A stretch of 51,596 bases of DNA. Origin: Bacteroidales bacterium. Its GTDB lineage: Bacteria; Bacteroidota; Bacteroidia; Bacteroidales; JAAYJT01. A program made the position numbers and the translations under genes. This document shows positions 1 to 8,887 of the stretch, piece after piece. Below the pieces are notes generated by a model. That model was given only the letters and a program-made list of their open reading frames with translations. It made no database searches and was not told where the DNA came from. The DNA is taken from contig JAAYJT010000071.1 in NCBI GenBank assembly GCA_012522795.1, positions 1-51,596 on the forward strand, read 5' to 3'. Within the stretch, counting starts at the first letter, position 1, and each line of letters begins with the position of its first letter.

Positions 1-372
1 AAACTATTCAATTTAAAATATTGAAGATAACCACAAGAGTAAAAATATTAAAGACAAAAGTAAAAATTGAGTTTCCTATTGAATTTCCTGAAATACAAGT
101 ATTTAAAAACCTGCTATTGATGTTTCAGATTCTCAGAATTTAAACAAGACACTATGATCTCACGTTCTATCACATTTAACAAAAAATAAATTCACACCTT
201 AAGAGAAAAGGTGAATGGGAGATGTATGTGTAAAGCTATAAAAAACAAATGTTTAACCTTGATTTCAGTCATATCCGGTACTAAATCCAGAATCCAGAAG
301 AGTGAAATGAGGTAATTTTAAAGTTAATTGTATGTTTGTGAAATAAACAGATTAACAATCTTTGATTTTTAT
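1..372. other. Intergenic/left edge, no gene seen
   Basis: A/T-rich stretch at the window edge. A small inverted repeat (CACCTT/AAGGTG near 195-213) is visible but has no T-run, so I do not call it a terminator. An in-frame TTG at 328 could extend nadD upstream, but the ATG at 373 fits the protein family much better. Confidence 0.5.
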
Positions 373-960
373 ATGCCAAAAAATATTCAAACCGGACTTT
401 TATTTGGGTCATTCAATCCAATACATAAAGGGCATTTGAAGATTGCCACTTACATGCTTGATTATGAGAAATTGAATGAGGTATGGTTCGTGGTATCACC
501 TCATAATCCTTTAAAAGATAAGGGAATGCTTGTAAGCAAGGAGCAGCGACTTGAAATGACCAGACTTGCAGTGAACAGGAATCGAAGGTTTAAAACTTGT
601 GATATTGAATTTACAATGCCTGAACCCTCATTTACTATTGATACACTCAGGCTGCTCAGATTAAAATTTCCGCAAAATGATTTTTATCTTATGATAGGTT
701 CCGATAATTTACAGGAATTCGATAAGTGGAAGGATTATAAAAGCATAATAAATGAATTTAAGATACTTGTTTATCCTCGTGGTATTAATGTTCAAACCAA
801 TTTTGATAATTATCCGAATATTAAAATTACCGATGCTCCGCTAATCAATATATCATCTACTGAAGTACGGCAAAAAATAATGCTTGGAAAATCAATTGAA
901 AGGTTGGTTCCAGCAAGCGTTAACCGATACATTATTAATATGGGTTTGTATAGGGCATGA
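373..960 (+). CDS. nadD: Nicotinate-nucleotide adenylyltransferase
   Basis: NadD joins nicotinate mononucleotide and ATP to form deamido-NAD in cytoplasmic NAD synthesis. The 195-residue product opens with the nucleotidyltransferase signature GSFNPIHKGHL, which contains the HxGH ATP-binding motif, and ends with the ISSTEVR motif that binds the triphosphate. Both motifs and the length are normal for NadD. I chose the ATG at 373 because the protein then begins only a few residues before the first beta strand; the upstream TTG would add 15 unconserved residues. It stands alone on the plus strand and converges with mntP, with about 60 bp between the stops. I see no clear terminator between them. 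Confidence 0.93.
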   Translation: MPKNIQTGLLFGSFNPIHKGHLKIATYMLDYEKLNEVWFVVSPHNPLKDKGMLVSKEQRLEMTRLAVNRNRRFKTCDIEFTMPEPSFTIDTLRLLRLKFPQNDFYLMIGSDNLQEFDKWKDYKSIINEFKILVYPRGINVQTNFDNYPNIKITDAPLINISSTEVRQKIMLGKSIERLVPASVNRYIINMGLYRA

Positions 961-1022
961 ATTTATGAAGGATTCTTGTCAGAACCATTAAAAAATTGAA
1001 TATTTAGCTTACTTAAACTTTT

Positions 1023-1580
1023 TCAGCCTGCCAGGTGCTCTATTAATATTCTTATCCCGATTGCTATAATCATTATGCCGCCAATAATTTCGGCACGTTT
1101 TCCTAAAAGCTTGTAACCATTGCGGCTGCCAATCAGAAAACCGGAAAATGAAAAGAAGACAGTTACCAGTCCAATCACGATCATAACCGGAACTATGTGC
1201 ATGTTAAGAAATCCAAAACCCATACCTGCAATAAGTGCATCAATACTGGTGGCAACTGATAAACCAAGTAATACCAGATAGCTTTCAATATTGAATGATT
1301 TTTGCGCAGGATCTGACCTGATAGCTCCAAGAATTAATTTCCCGCCAATTAAAAGCAGCAAAACAAAGGCCACCCAATGGTCAATCTGCTCGATAAGATG
1401 CTTGACAGTATTGCTTAATAACCATCCCATGCCTGCAAAAGCCCCCTGAAATACACCAAAAAAGATTGCAACACGTAATGCAAGTATCCAGCAGTTCTTT
1501 TTATGACAAATCCCGCTGGCAAGAGATACAGCAAATGAATCCATTGAAAGTCCAATGGCAATTATTATTATTTCAATCAA
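1023..1580 (-). CDS. mntP: Manganese efflux pump MntP
   Basis: The 185-residue protein is almost entirely hydrophobic and fits six transmembrane helices. It carries the duplicated MntP signature: GLSMDSFAVSLASG near the N-terminus and GLSVATSIDALIAGMGFG in the second half. The two conserved aspartates (the D of MDS and the D of IDA) are the membrane-embedded metal-site residues of this family. MntP exports excess Mn(II) across the inner membrane. The gene is monocistronic on the minus strand, with a candidate -7 element just upstream. I did not recognise a yybP-ykoY manganese riboswitch in the short leader. Confidence 0.92.
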   Translation of the reverse strand: MIEIIIIAIGLSMDSFAVSLASGICHKKNCWILALRVAIFFGVFQGAFAGMGWLLSNTVKHLIEQIDHWVAFVLLLLIGGKLILGAIRSDPAQKSFNIESYLVLLGLSVATSIDALIAGMGFGFLNMHIVPVMIVIGLVTVFFSFSGFLIGSRNGYKLLGKRAEIIGGIMIIAIGIRILIEHLAG

Positions 1581-1600
1581 AACAACATAATTTGGGACTG

Positions 1601-1608
1601 CAAAAATA
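1601..1608 (-). promoter_or_regulatory. Candidate -7 element for mntP
   Basis: On the minus strand this reads TATTTTTG, an exact match to the Bacteroidota consensus TAnnTTTG, about 20 nt upstream of the mntP start. I could not find a convincing -33 TTG at the expected distance, so confidence is modest. The rest of the gap from 1609 to 1853 shows no gene. Confidence 0.4.
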
Positions 1609-1853
1609 ATGCTTTCATGTTTTGCCTGCCATAAAATGGTTGTGGAATATCATCATTTTGCTAACTGTCAGGAAATAATACCGGTTGAAAAAATATAACA
1701 GACCAATTATCGCTCCGCTCAATTATTCTGAATATTTTAACCACCGGCATTAACGATTGTAATTCACAAAACAACTTGGACTATTTTGTAAATACAAATC
1801 GTATAAATTGCTTTCTGACTGTAAAATAAATCTGGAAAGCCACCAAATCCGCT

Positions 1854-2213
1854 TTAATCAAACATTATTTTATACGGACGTGCTATTTGAGATTGAAATT
1901 CATCCATTGAAATCATACCATTCGACCGGAATATCTCCTTACCATCCATGAACAGTATGATCCCAGGTACGCTTAACATTCGTAGTTGCCCGGCTAATTC
2001 ACGGTTTGTGTCAGTATTTATGTGAATAAGCAATATTTCAGGAAATTCAGTTTCAATTAGGCTTTTTACCCTTGGCAACAAGGTTTTACAAACACCACAA
2101 ATGTCATTGTAAAAATAGAGCATAAAAGCTGGTTTGGAATTGAGTATATCTTCAAAATCCGGCAGGCTCAATTTGTGGTTTAGATGATGAATTTTCTCGT
2201 TTATATTGACCAT
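1854..2213 (-). CDS. Thioredoxin-family protein
   Basis: A 119-residue protein with a thioredoxin fold. It has a beta strand (AFMLYFYND) followed by the redox motif CGVC (around residues 39-42), a helix, then HINTDTNRELAGQLRMLSVPGIILFMDG, which contains the cis-proline (SVPG) expected in thioredoxins. No signal peptide is visible, so it is probably a cytoplasmic thiol-disulfide oxidoreductase. CGVC differs from the usual CGPC of housekeeping thioredoxin, so the substrate cannot be named. It starts 10 nt after the methyltransferase stop and is very likely co-transcribed with it. Confidence 0.8.
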   Translation of the reverse strand: MVNINEKIHHLNHKLSLPDFEDILNSKPAFMLYFYNDICGVCKTLLPRVKSLIETEFPEILLIHINTDTNRELAGQLRMLSVPGIILFMDGKEIFRSNGMISMDEFQSQIARPYKIMFD

Positions 2214-2223
2214 AGCAGGATCA

Positions 2224-2820
2224 TTATGTTTTCATACCAAGGAATCTGACCACTTCTGCCAGTCCTGAATGATGAGTACCTTTAGTAAAATTGATCTGTA
2301 TTTCCTTGTTTTCGAGTATTGACAGTTTATTGAAATCAGTAGCAAGAATTTCGCCTGTGACAAGCATATCAGAGTTTTTCGGTCCACCCGAATTATTTGC
2401 AATTTGATTTTTGTGAAAAGCTTCTATTAGTATTAAACCCCCCGGTGTTAAGCATTTTACAAGTTCATTGTGAAAGCAGATTCTTAAATTCGATTCAAAA
2501 TGCATGAAAACAATTGCTATCAGATCATATTTCTGCCCGGTACAGGTAAAATCGGCAGCATTCAGGGTTTCATATTTAATATTTACATTATTCTTTTCAG
2601 CAAGCATCAAGGCTTTACGCTGACCTTCGCTACTTTGATCGAAAGCATGAACTTCCCAGCCTAAAGATGCAGCATAAACGGCATCGCGACCTTCGCCGGC
2701 ACCTGGTACAAGAAGTTTTCCGGATTTGAGGTTATTTATTACCTGTTTAAAATAAATGCTTGGCTCGGTGCCATAAACATATTCATCCACAGCATAACGC
2801 TGATCCCAGAAATTCGACAT
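2224..2820 (-). CDS. Class I SAM-dependent methyltransferase
   Basis: A 198-residue Rossmann-fold methyltransferase. The SAM-binding motif I is LLVPGAGEGRDAVYAA (about residues 36-51), followed by VHAFDQS at the end of strand beta2 and by YDLIAIVFMHF, the strand-4 region. The N-terminal WDQRYAVDEYVYGTEPS is typical of the TehB/thiopurine-methyltransferase-like group common in Bacteroidota. The methylated substrate cannot be told from sequence. It is the first gene of a two-gene minus-strand unit with the thioredoxin-like protein. Confidence 0.85.
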   Translation of the reverse strand: MSNFWDQRYAVDEYVYGTEPSIYFKQVINNLKSGKLLVPGAGEGRDAVYAASLGWEVHAFDQSSEGQRKALMLAEKNNVNIKYETLNAADFTCTGQKYDLIAIVFMHFESNLRICFHNELVKCLTPGGLILIEAFHKNQIANNSGGPKNSDMLVTGEILATDFNKLSILENKEIQINFTKGTHHSGLAEVVRFLGMKT

Positions 2821-2905
2821 TTTAAAACTTCAGATTAAATAGTTCCTTTTTTTAGCGATGCTTTTTGAATACAAAATACTTCAAAAACTCTATTAAGTCA
2901 GGTTC

Positions 2906-3475
2906 TTAAAATTTGAATGCCACACCCAGATTAAGATAGGATATTCCATATCCTAGTTCTGCCATCAGTGCAAGATTATCAGTGAAGTAATAGCGTCCAC
3001 CCAAAAACCATGAATAGGCAATTCCGCTACCGGAAGCAGAAGCAGATGATTCGGGGGTTCCGAATGACTGGCTGCTGTTAATTCTGGCACCCAACATTAA
3101 ACCGGTATAAGTATCAAGATTGTCAACCAAGGGATAATGCAGTAGTGCCCTGCCTCCCAGGATGAAATATGTGTATTCATACCCATAGAGACCTATTGAG
3201 GGATTTGTCCATTCCTGTTTGGCTTTTGAGAAAGCAAGATAGCCACCCAATCCTAATGTTAGATCTGTAATATCAAGCACATCATCAATATATCCTAATT
3301 CAAAAGAAGCAGATATAGGAGGAAGTTGGGTTGTATAAAAACCGCCGCTGTAAAAAGTGCTTCCCAATCCAATACCTAAGTTCACTACTTTATCATCTTT
3401 TCTCAAAAGAACTTCCTGTGCCATGAGCGTGCTTGCTGTAATTAAAGTTGCTAAAATCAAAAGAGTCCGTTTCAT
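2906..3475 (-). CDS. Outer-membrane beta-barrel protein
   Basis: A 189-residue protein with a clear N-terminal signal peptide (MKRTLLILATLITASTLMAQ, cleavage after the AQ). Alternating short amphipathic strands follow (LGIGLGSTFYSGG, FELGYID, LTLGLGGYLAF, LGGRALLHY, GLMLGARI), and the protein ends in a terminal strand with a C-terminal phenylalanine (GVAFKF). This is the pattern of a small eight-stranded outer-membrane barrel of the OmpW/opacity-like kind. No ligand or partner can be inferred. It points away from the peptidase cluster and is probably transcribed alone. Confidence 0.8.
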   Translation of the reverse strand: MKRTLLILATLITASTLMAQEVLLRKDDKVVNLGIGLGSTFYSGGFYTTQLPPISASFELGYIDDVLDITDLTLGLGGYLAFSKAKQEWTNPSIGLYGYEYTYFILGGRALLHYPLVDNLDTYTGLMLGARINSSQSFGTPESSASASGSGIAYSWFLGGRYYFTDNLALMAELGYGISYLNLGVAFKF

Positions 3476-3775
3476 AATTTGATTATTTAATAGTTTTGTT
3501 TTCAGAAGTTAATTTAAAAATCCGGATATATAACGATTATCTGTATAATATTGTTCTGTAAAAGTATTATCTCAAAAACGACAGTCAGGCGAAATTATTC
3601 CGGATCATAAGAATTAATTTATACAAATCATGAAAATGAGCAATATAGCTTAATTCAATTGTTTTCTTTTTGGCAGGATGCTATTTCTTTTTGCAGTAAT
3701 ATTATAAAAACCATAATTCCTATATAATCAAACAATTAAATGAGTTTATTATAAATTTATGTTAATGAAATGTTA

Positions 3776-3802
3776 TTGTTTCAATTATTATTTGTATTTT
3801 TG
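3776..3802 (+). promoter_or_regulatory. Promoter of the C25 peptidase gene
   Basis: TTG at 3776-3778, 16 nt, then TATTTTTG at 3795-3802, matching the Bacteroidota -33/-7 pattern (TTG...TAnnTTTG). Transcription should begin near 3808-3810, about 50 nt before the ATG at 3859. An in-frame TTG at 3808 would lie at the transcript's first base, which argues against it as the start. The same TTG-N16-TAnnTTTG layout recurs before the second M14 gene. Confidence 0.6.
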
Positions 3803-3858
3803 CGGTATTGTTTATCAAGCTGATTCTCAGCATTTTATTCACCCTCAAATTTTATTTT

Positions 3859-6800
3859 ATGCGAATTGCTACTTTATTGAACAGAACATTAGCATTAATA
3901 CTAATGTTTTTAATGTTATCGCCAGTTTTTGGCCAACGCGTTGAGTACAATTTCCCCGATGCGTGGGGGAATAATGGATTTAACCTTACACGGCATGATA
4001 ATTCCGGAGTAAGGGTAGTACACTCAATTACTCATCTATCACTCTTCGACTTTGAAACTGATGGAAATGTATTGAAAGCCATCGAAATGGAAGGTGTAAT
4101 TCTTCCGGGTCAGGAAGGTGCACCTAGTTTACCAGGTAATGGTAGATATATTGCTATTCCTCAGGGGGCTTCTGCTACATTAAAAGTAAATGCAGTAAGA
4201 AAAGAAATTGTGAAAAATATTGATTTGCTTCCGTCTTCCAATATACCTGTTGCGAGTGATGATTCTCCTTTAAGGTATGAAAAAGACATGTCAATATATG
4301 GTCTCAATGCCTTTTATCCAGCTGAACCATTTAGTTTGTCAGAGTCTACTACTATTCGCGGAGTTGATGTGGTAATGCTTGGCATTACACCATTTCAGTA
4401 CAACCCTGTAACCAAGGAGCTTATTATTTATCATGATATTGATATTGAGGTTAACTTTAAAGGCGGAAATAGCCAATATGGTGATAACCGGCTTCGTAAC
4501 CGCTGGTGGGATCCTATTTTGAAAGATATGATACTGAACAGCGATGCACTACCGGAAATTGATTATTCAGCACGCTATAACAACATGATTAACAACCGTA
4601 CTACCGGTTACGAATACATTGTTGTGGTGCCTAATGATCCTGTTTTTATTGCATGGGGCGACTCAATCAAGCAATTCCGTAACAGACAGGGAATCAGAAC
4701 GCAGGTCGTTACAACTGCAGAAATTGGTGGGAACAATCATGTACAAATAAAAAACTATATCAGCAATGCTTATAACAACTGGGATATAGCACCAGCTGCT
4801 GTTTTGTTAATGGCTGACTATGGAACTACAGGAAGTACCATTACCAGCGAAACAAGAAACGACCATCCTTATGGTCCGGCATATATATCAGATGTGTATT
4901 TTGGTGATATGAACAATAATCATCTGCCTGATATAACTCTTGCACGTATTACAGCTCGTCATGCTGCCGATTTACAGATCATGGTGCCCAAGTTCTTGAA
5001 TTATGAAAGAACTCCCTCAACCAATGCTAATTATTATAATGTACCTATTACTGCTATGGGCTGGCAAACTGAGCGTTGGTTCCAGCTCTGTTCTGAGATA
5101 GTTAATGGTTTCTGGGAATATGAACTCGGAAAACAACCATTGCGTCAAAATAATATTTATAGTGGTTCTCCAGGATCATCCTGGTCGTCAAATCCAAACA
5201 CAAGTATGATTGTGAATTATTTTGGACCTAATGGTTTAAATTATATTCCGGCAACACCTGCTCATCTCAATAACTTTGGCTGGGGTGCTAATGCTACAAC
5301 TATTAATCAGGCTATTAATGCCGGGGCTTATATGATCATGCACCGTGACCATGGCTATGAATATGGATGGGGAGAGCCCGATTATGGAAATACACATTTA
5401 TCAGGACTCAATAATGATGATTTGACACACGTGTTTTCAATCAACTGTCTTACTGGAAAATTCAATATTTCAGGAGAATGTTTTACAGAAGCTTTCCACA
5501 GACATCAAAAAGGTGCTTTAAGTGTTACCGCTGCCAGCGAGACTTCTTATTCATTTGTTAACGACGTTTATGTTTGGGGACTTATGGATAATATGTGGCC
5601 TGATTTTATGCCTGCTTATGGGACCACGCCTCCTTCGCGTGACATTTTACCGGCTTTTGGTAACACTGCAGGTAAATATTTCCTACAACAGTCAAACTGG
5701 CCATACAACCCAGAACATAAACAAATTACTTATTATTTGTTCCACCATCATGGTGATGCTTTCAGTACAGTTTATACCGAAATGCCTCAGCAACTTACTG
5801 TGAACCACATGCCTGTTTTACTCAGTGGTTTGGACGTATTTGAAGTTACTGCCAATCCGGGAGCTTTGATAGGCCTGACAGTTAATGGTGAGTTGATTGG
5901 TGTTGGAGAAGGAACAGGAATGCCGGTTTCTATTCCAATTCCACCGCAGGTTCCCGGAAACAATCTGCTTGTAACAATTACTCTTCAAAATTATTACCGT
6001 TACGAAGCCCTTCTCGAAATAATTCCTCCCGATGGACCATATGTTATTTATAATCAAAGCGTCATTAATGATTCGCAGGGTAATAACAATGGATTAATTG
6101 ATTATGGCGAATCAATCATTCTTGATATGTCATTGAAAAATGTTGGTCTTGATCCGGCTGTCGATGTAACGGCAACTTTGAGCACCACATCACAATATGT
6201 TACTATTACTGATAATTCACATGCCTTTGGTACTATTCAGCCTGATGAGATAGTGAGTATGCAAAATGCTTTTGCATTTGATGTTAGCGATGAAATTCCC
6301 GATAATTTTGTTATCCCATTTGTAGTAACAATGACAAGTGGAACAGAAACCTGGGAGAGCAATTTCAGTCTGATGGCTTATGCACCTTCCTTTGTTATTG
6401 GTAATCTCACTGTTTCTGATCCTCTTGGTAATAATAATGGTCAGCCAGATCCGGGAGAAACAATTGATTTAATAATTCCTACTTTAAATGAAGGGCATAG
6501 CCAGGCTACTAATGTCTCAGGTGTTATTACATGTTCAAGCCCGTATGTTACCATAGATGTTGGACAGGTAAGTTTTGCCACTCTTGATCCAAATCAGTCG
6601 GAGGACGCTGTGTTTACAGTAACCATTTCTGATGATGCTCCTATAGGTACTCCTATTACAATCAATTATAATGTAGGCTCCGGAGTTTATACAGCAAACA
6701 AGAGTTTTGTCATTAAGGTAGGTTTGATTATTGAAGATTTTGAAACCGGTGACTTTTCATCATTTACATGGATGTCAGGTGGGAATTTGCCATGGACAAT

Positions 6801-8733
6801 AACTAATACCGGTGCATTTGAAGGTACTTATGCTGCTAAATCGGGCGCAATCTCTCATAACCAGTCTACTCAGCTTATACTTGAATATGACGTTGGAGCA
6901 GATGATACTATTTCATTTTATCGTAGAGTGTCCTCTGAAAATAATTATGACCACCTTAAGTTTTATATAAATAATCAGGTTGCTGCACAGTGGTCAGGCA
7001 CTCAGGAATGGGCCAGGGTAGCTTTCCCGGTTACACCTGGATTTAAAGTTTTTAAATGGGAATATATGAAAGACGGATCAGTTTCTTCAGGAAGCGACTG
7101 TGCATGGATTGATTATATTGTGTTCCCTACTCCTGCTGCTTGTCCTTCTCCCAGGAACCTCCAGGTTGTTTCAACTTCATCAACTACTGCTCTGTTAAAC
7201 TGGTCGCCCGGAGGTACTGAAGACGAATGGGATCTTATATGGGGACCTAAAGGGTTTAATCCCGCCACTTCCGGAACATTAGTTTCAAATATTACTGAGG
7301 TTCCGTATCTTTTAACCGGATTGCAGGCTATAACTGAGTATGATTTTTATGTAAGAAGTTATTGCGATCCTACAACTACCAGTGCATGGAATGGTCCGGT
7401 TACGATTCAAACACAGTGTGATACATTTACATTGCCGTTTACCGAAGGTTTTGGAGGTCCGTCAGTAAGCTGTTGGACATTCCCTGATGGACAGGGTAAC
7501 TGGGGCTTCGGTTCTTCATATACACCACCATCAGGTAGTGCACCTAATGCATATTTTGGCTGGAGTCCGTCAATAACAAATTATTCACATTCATTGGTCA
7601 GCCCTCTTATGAGTGCTACTGGATTTACGGATATCAAACTGGATTTCAAATTATATATCAATAACTACAGCACTTCTACTGTTGAGCAGATGACAGTTGA
7701 ATATAAAGAATTCGATAGTACTGAATGGACTTTGGTAGAAAATTTCACCAATAGTGGTGGTACAGCTTCATTTAATCGTACAAACCTTCCTCTTGATGGA
7801 GTTGCCGGACAACTATTCCAGGTGCGCTTCCGCGCTCATGGCGGAAATAGTTATAATATAAACGGATGGGGACTTGATGATGTGGTTGTTCACGGTACTG
7901 AAGCACCATCAGTATTGCCGGGCGATGCAAACTGCGATGGAGTAGTAAACGTGCTTGATGGTATAACCATTGTTAGTTTTGTAACCGGAGGAGATCCTCA
8001 GCCATTCTGTTTTGATAATGCCGATGTAAATGAGGATGGAACTATTAATCTGCTTGATTTTATTGCTACAATTAACATAGTATTGAATGGCAAGAAAACC
8101 TCTCCTTACAGAGTGGATTCGGAAACAGCTCATATTTATTTGAATAGCAATGGAATAGAGCTCAGAAGTGATGGAACACTGGCAGGTCTGCAATTTGAGA
8201 TTTCAGGATTGAATGCTGAAAATCTGAAATTCTTACCCAAAGGCCTTGAGTATGCTACTTCAATGAAAGATAATAAGCTTCTTTGTATGATATTCAGTTT
8301 TGACAACACACCTATCCCTGCCGGAAAAATCCAGCTTTTCAGCTTTGAAAAAGAAACTTCCGACACTGAGTGGATTTCAGTGCTTGCCGGCAACCTGAAT
8401 GCTGAAGAAGTTAAGGTTATTAAACATATTGAAGGAAACACTGATCTATTTGCCGGAGAATATACTCTGAATGCATATCCAAATCCTTCACAAGGTAAGT
8501 TTCGTATTGAAGCTTATATACCATGTGCTTCTGAAACTGTAATTAAAATTACTGACATTATGGGCAGAGAAGTTACAAGGATTCATGAAGGCTATTTGAA
8601 GGAAGGAACTTTTACCTTTGATATTAACAGTAACCTCAGTAATGGTATTTATTTTCTGACTGTTCAGGCTTCACCAAAAAATGAAGCTGAGACTATAATT
8701 ATAAAACGTCAGAAACTGGTTGTTACTAATTAA
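3859..8733 (+). CDS. Gingipain-type C25 cysteine peptidase with dockerin, cohesin-like module and T9SS sorting domain
   Basis: A 1624-residue secreted endopeptidase. Domain order: signal peptide (to about 26, ending VFGQ); propeptide to about 240; C25 catalytic domain about 250-640; two Ig-like repeats, each opening with a GNNNG-plus-DYGE or DPGE motif; a jelly-roll domain (958-1095); fibronectin type III; a second jelly-roll (about 1188-1350); type I dockerin (1355-1410); a cohesin-like beta module; and a T9SS type A sorting domain from about 1537 (YPNPSQGK). The probable catalytic pair is His498 (in RDHGYEYGW) and Cys530 (in SINCLTGKF). Their 32-residue spacing is close to that of gingipain R as I recall it. 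By family, it should cross the outer membrane by T9SS and be anchored or released at the surface. Start chosen from the signal peptide and promoter position. Confidence 0.9.
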   Translation: MRIATLLNRTLALILMFLMLSPVFGQRVEYNFPDAWGNNGFNLTRHDNSGVRVVHSITHLSLFDFETDGNVLKAIEMEGVILPGQEGAPSLPGNGRYIAIPQGASATLKVNAVRKEIVKNIDLLPSSNIPVASDDSPLRYEKDMSIYGLNAFYPAEPFSLSESTTIRGVDVVMLGITPFQYNPVTKELIIYHDIDIEVNFKGGNSQYGDNRLRNRWWDPILKDMILNSDALPEIDYSARYNNMINNRTTGYEYIVVVPNDPVFIAWGDSIKQFRNRQGIRTQVVTTAEIGGNNHVQIKNYISNAYNNWDIAPAAVLLMADYGTTGSTITSETRNDHPYGPAYISDVYFGDMNNNHLPDITLARITARHAADLQIMVPKFLNYERTPSTNANYYNVPITAMGWQTERWFQLCSEIVNGFWEYELGKQPLRQNNIYSGSPGSSWSSNPNTSMIVNYFGPNGLNYIPATPAHLNNFGWGANATTINQAINAGAYMIMHRDHGYEYGWGEPDYGNTHLSGLNNDDLTHVFSINCLTGKFNISGECFTEAFHRHQKGALSVTAASETSYSFVNDVYVWGLMDNMWPDFMPAYGTTPPSRDILPAFGNTAGKYFLQQSNWPYNPEHKQITYYLFHHHGDAFSTVYTEMPQQLTVNHMPVLLSGLDVFEVTANPGALIGLTVNGELIGVGEGTGMPVSIPIPPQVPGNNLLVTITLQNYYRYEALLEIIPPDGPYVIYNQSVINDSQGNNNGLIDYGESIILDMSLKNVGLDPAVDVTATLSTTSQYVTITDNSHAFGTIQPDEIVSMQNAFAFDVSDEIPDNFVIPFVVTMTSGTETWESNFSLMAYAPSFVIGNLTVSDPLGNNNGQPDPGETIDLIIPTLNEGHSQATNVSGVITCSSPYVTIDVGQVSFATLDPNQSEDAVFTVTISDDAPIGTPITINYNVGSGVYTANKSFVIKVGLIIEDFETGDFSSFTWMSGGNLPWTITNTGAFEGTYAAKSGAISHNQSTQLILEYDVGADDTISFYRRVSSENNYDHLKFYINNQVAAQWSGTQEWARVAFPVTPGFKVFKWEYMKDGSVSSGSDCAWIDYIVFPTPAACPSPRNLQVVSTSSTTALLNWSPGGTEDEWDLIWGPKGFNPATSGTLVSNITEVPYLLTGLQAITEYDFYVRSYCDPTTTSAWNGPVTIQTQCDTFTLPFTEGFGGPSVSCWTFPDGQGNWGFGSSYTPPSGSAPNAYFGWSPSITNYSHSLVSPLMSATGFTDIKLDFKLYINNYSTSTVEQMTVEYKEFDSTEWTLVENFTNSGGTASFNRTNLPLDGVAGQLFQVRFRAHGGNSYNINGWGLDDVVVHGTEAPSVLPGDANCDGVVNVLDGITIVSFVTGGDPQPFCFDNADVNEDGTINLLDFIATINIVLNGKKTSPYRVDSETAHIYLNSNGIELRSDGTLAGLQFEISGLNAENLKFLPKGLEYATSMKDNKLLCMIFSFDNTPIPAGKIQLFSFEKETSDTEWISVLAGNLNAEEVKVIKHIEGNTDLFAGEYTLNAYPNPSQGKFRIEAYIPCASETVIKITDIMGREVTRIHEGYLKEGTFTFDINSNLSNGIYFLTVQASPKNEAETIIIKRQKLVVTN
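6730..8088 (+). repeat. Shared jelly-roll/FN3/jelly-roll/dockerin block, copy 1
   Basis: The 3' part of the C25 gene is homologous to the blocks in the two M14 genes: same domain order and long conserved stretches such as GSSYTPPSGSAPNA, WSPSITNYS and SYNINGWGLDD. This copy is the most divergent of the three. The dockerin occupies 7921-8088. Confidence 0.8.
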
Positions 8734-8755
8734 TAGTTTACTTTAGAATATATTG

Positions 8756-8802
8756 AATCGTCGGGTAGATGTTTTTTAGCAACTACCCGACGATTATTTA
8801 TT
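8756..8802 (+). terminator. Rho-independent terminator after the C25 gene
   Basis: A perfect 13-bp stem (AATCGTCGGGTAG at 8756-8768 with CTACCCGACGATT at 8783-8795), a 14-nt loop and then an A/T-rich tail, 22 bp after the stop. It separates the C25 and M14 transcription units. Confidence 0.8.
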
Positions 8803-8887
8803 TGGGACTTTAGTGTGAACAAATTATGATATATTCACTTATCAGTTAATAACTTCAATTTTCATTTATCAAATTAAATTTTAAATC

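Noticed and set aside
195-213. CACCTT/AAGGTG hairpin near the left edge as a terminator
   Set aside because: Only a 6-bp stem and no T-run on either side.
3808-3858. Upstream TTG start for the C25 peptidase
   Set aside because: It lies at the predicted transcription start; the ATG at 3859 gives a proper signal peptide.
5522-5803. Several open frames inside the large peptidase genes, on both strands
   Set aside because: They are out-of-frame shadows of the peptidase coding sequence with no recognisable domains.
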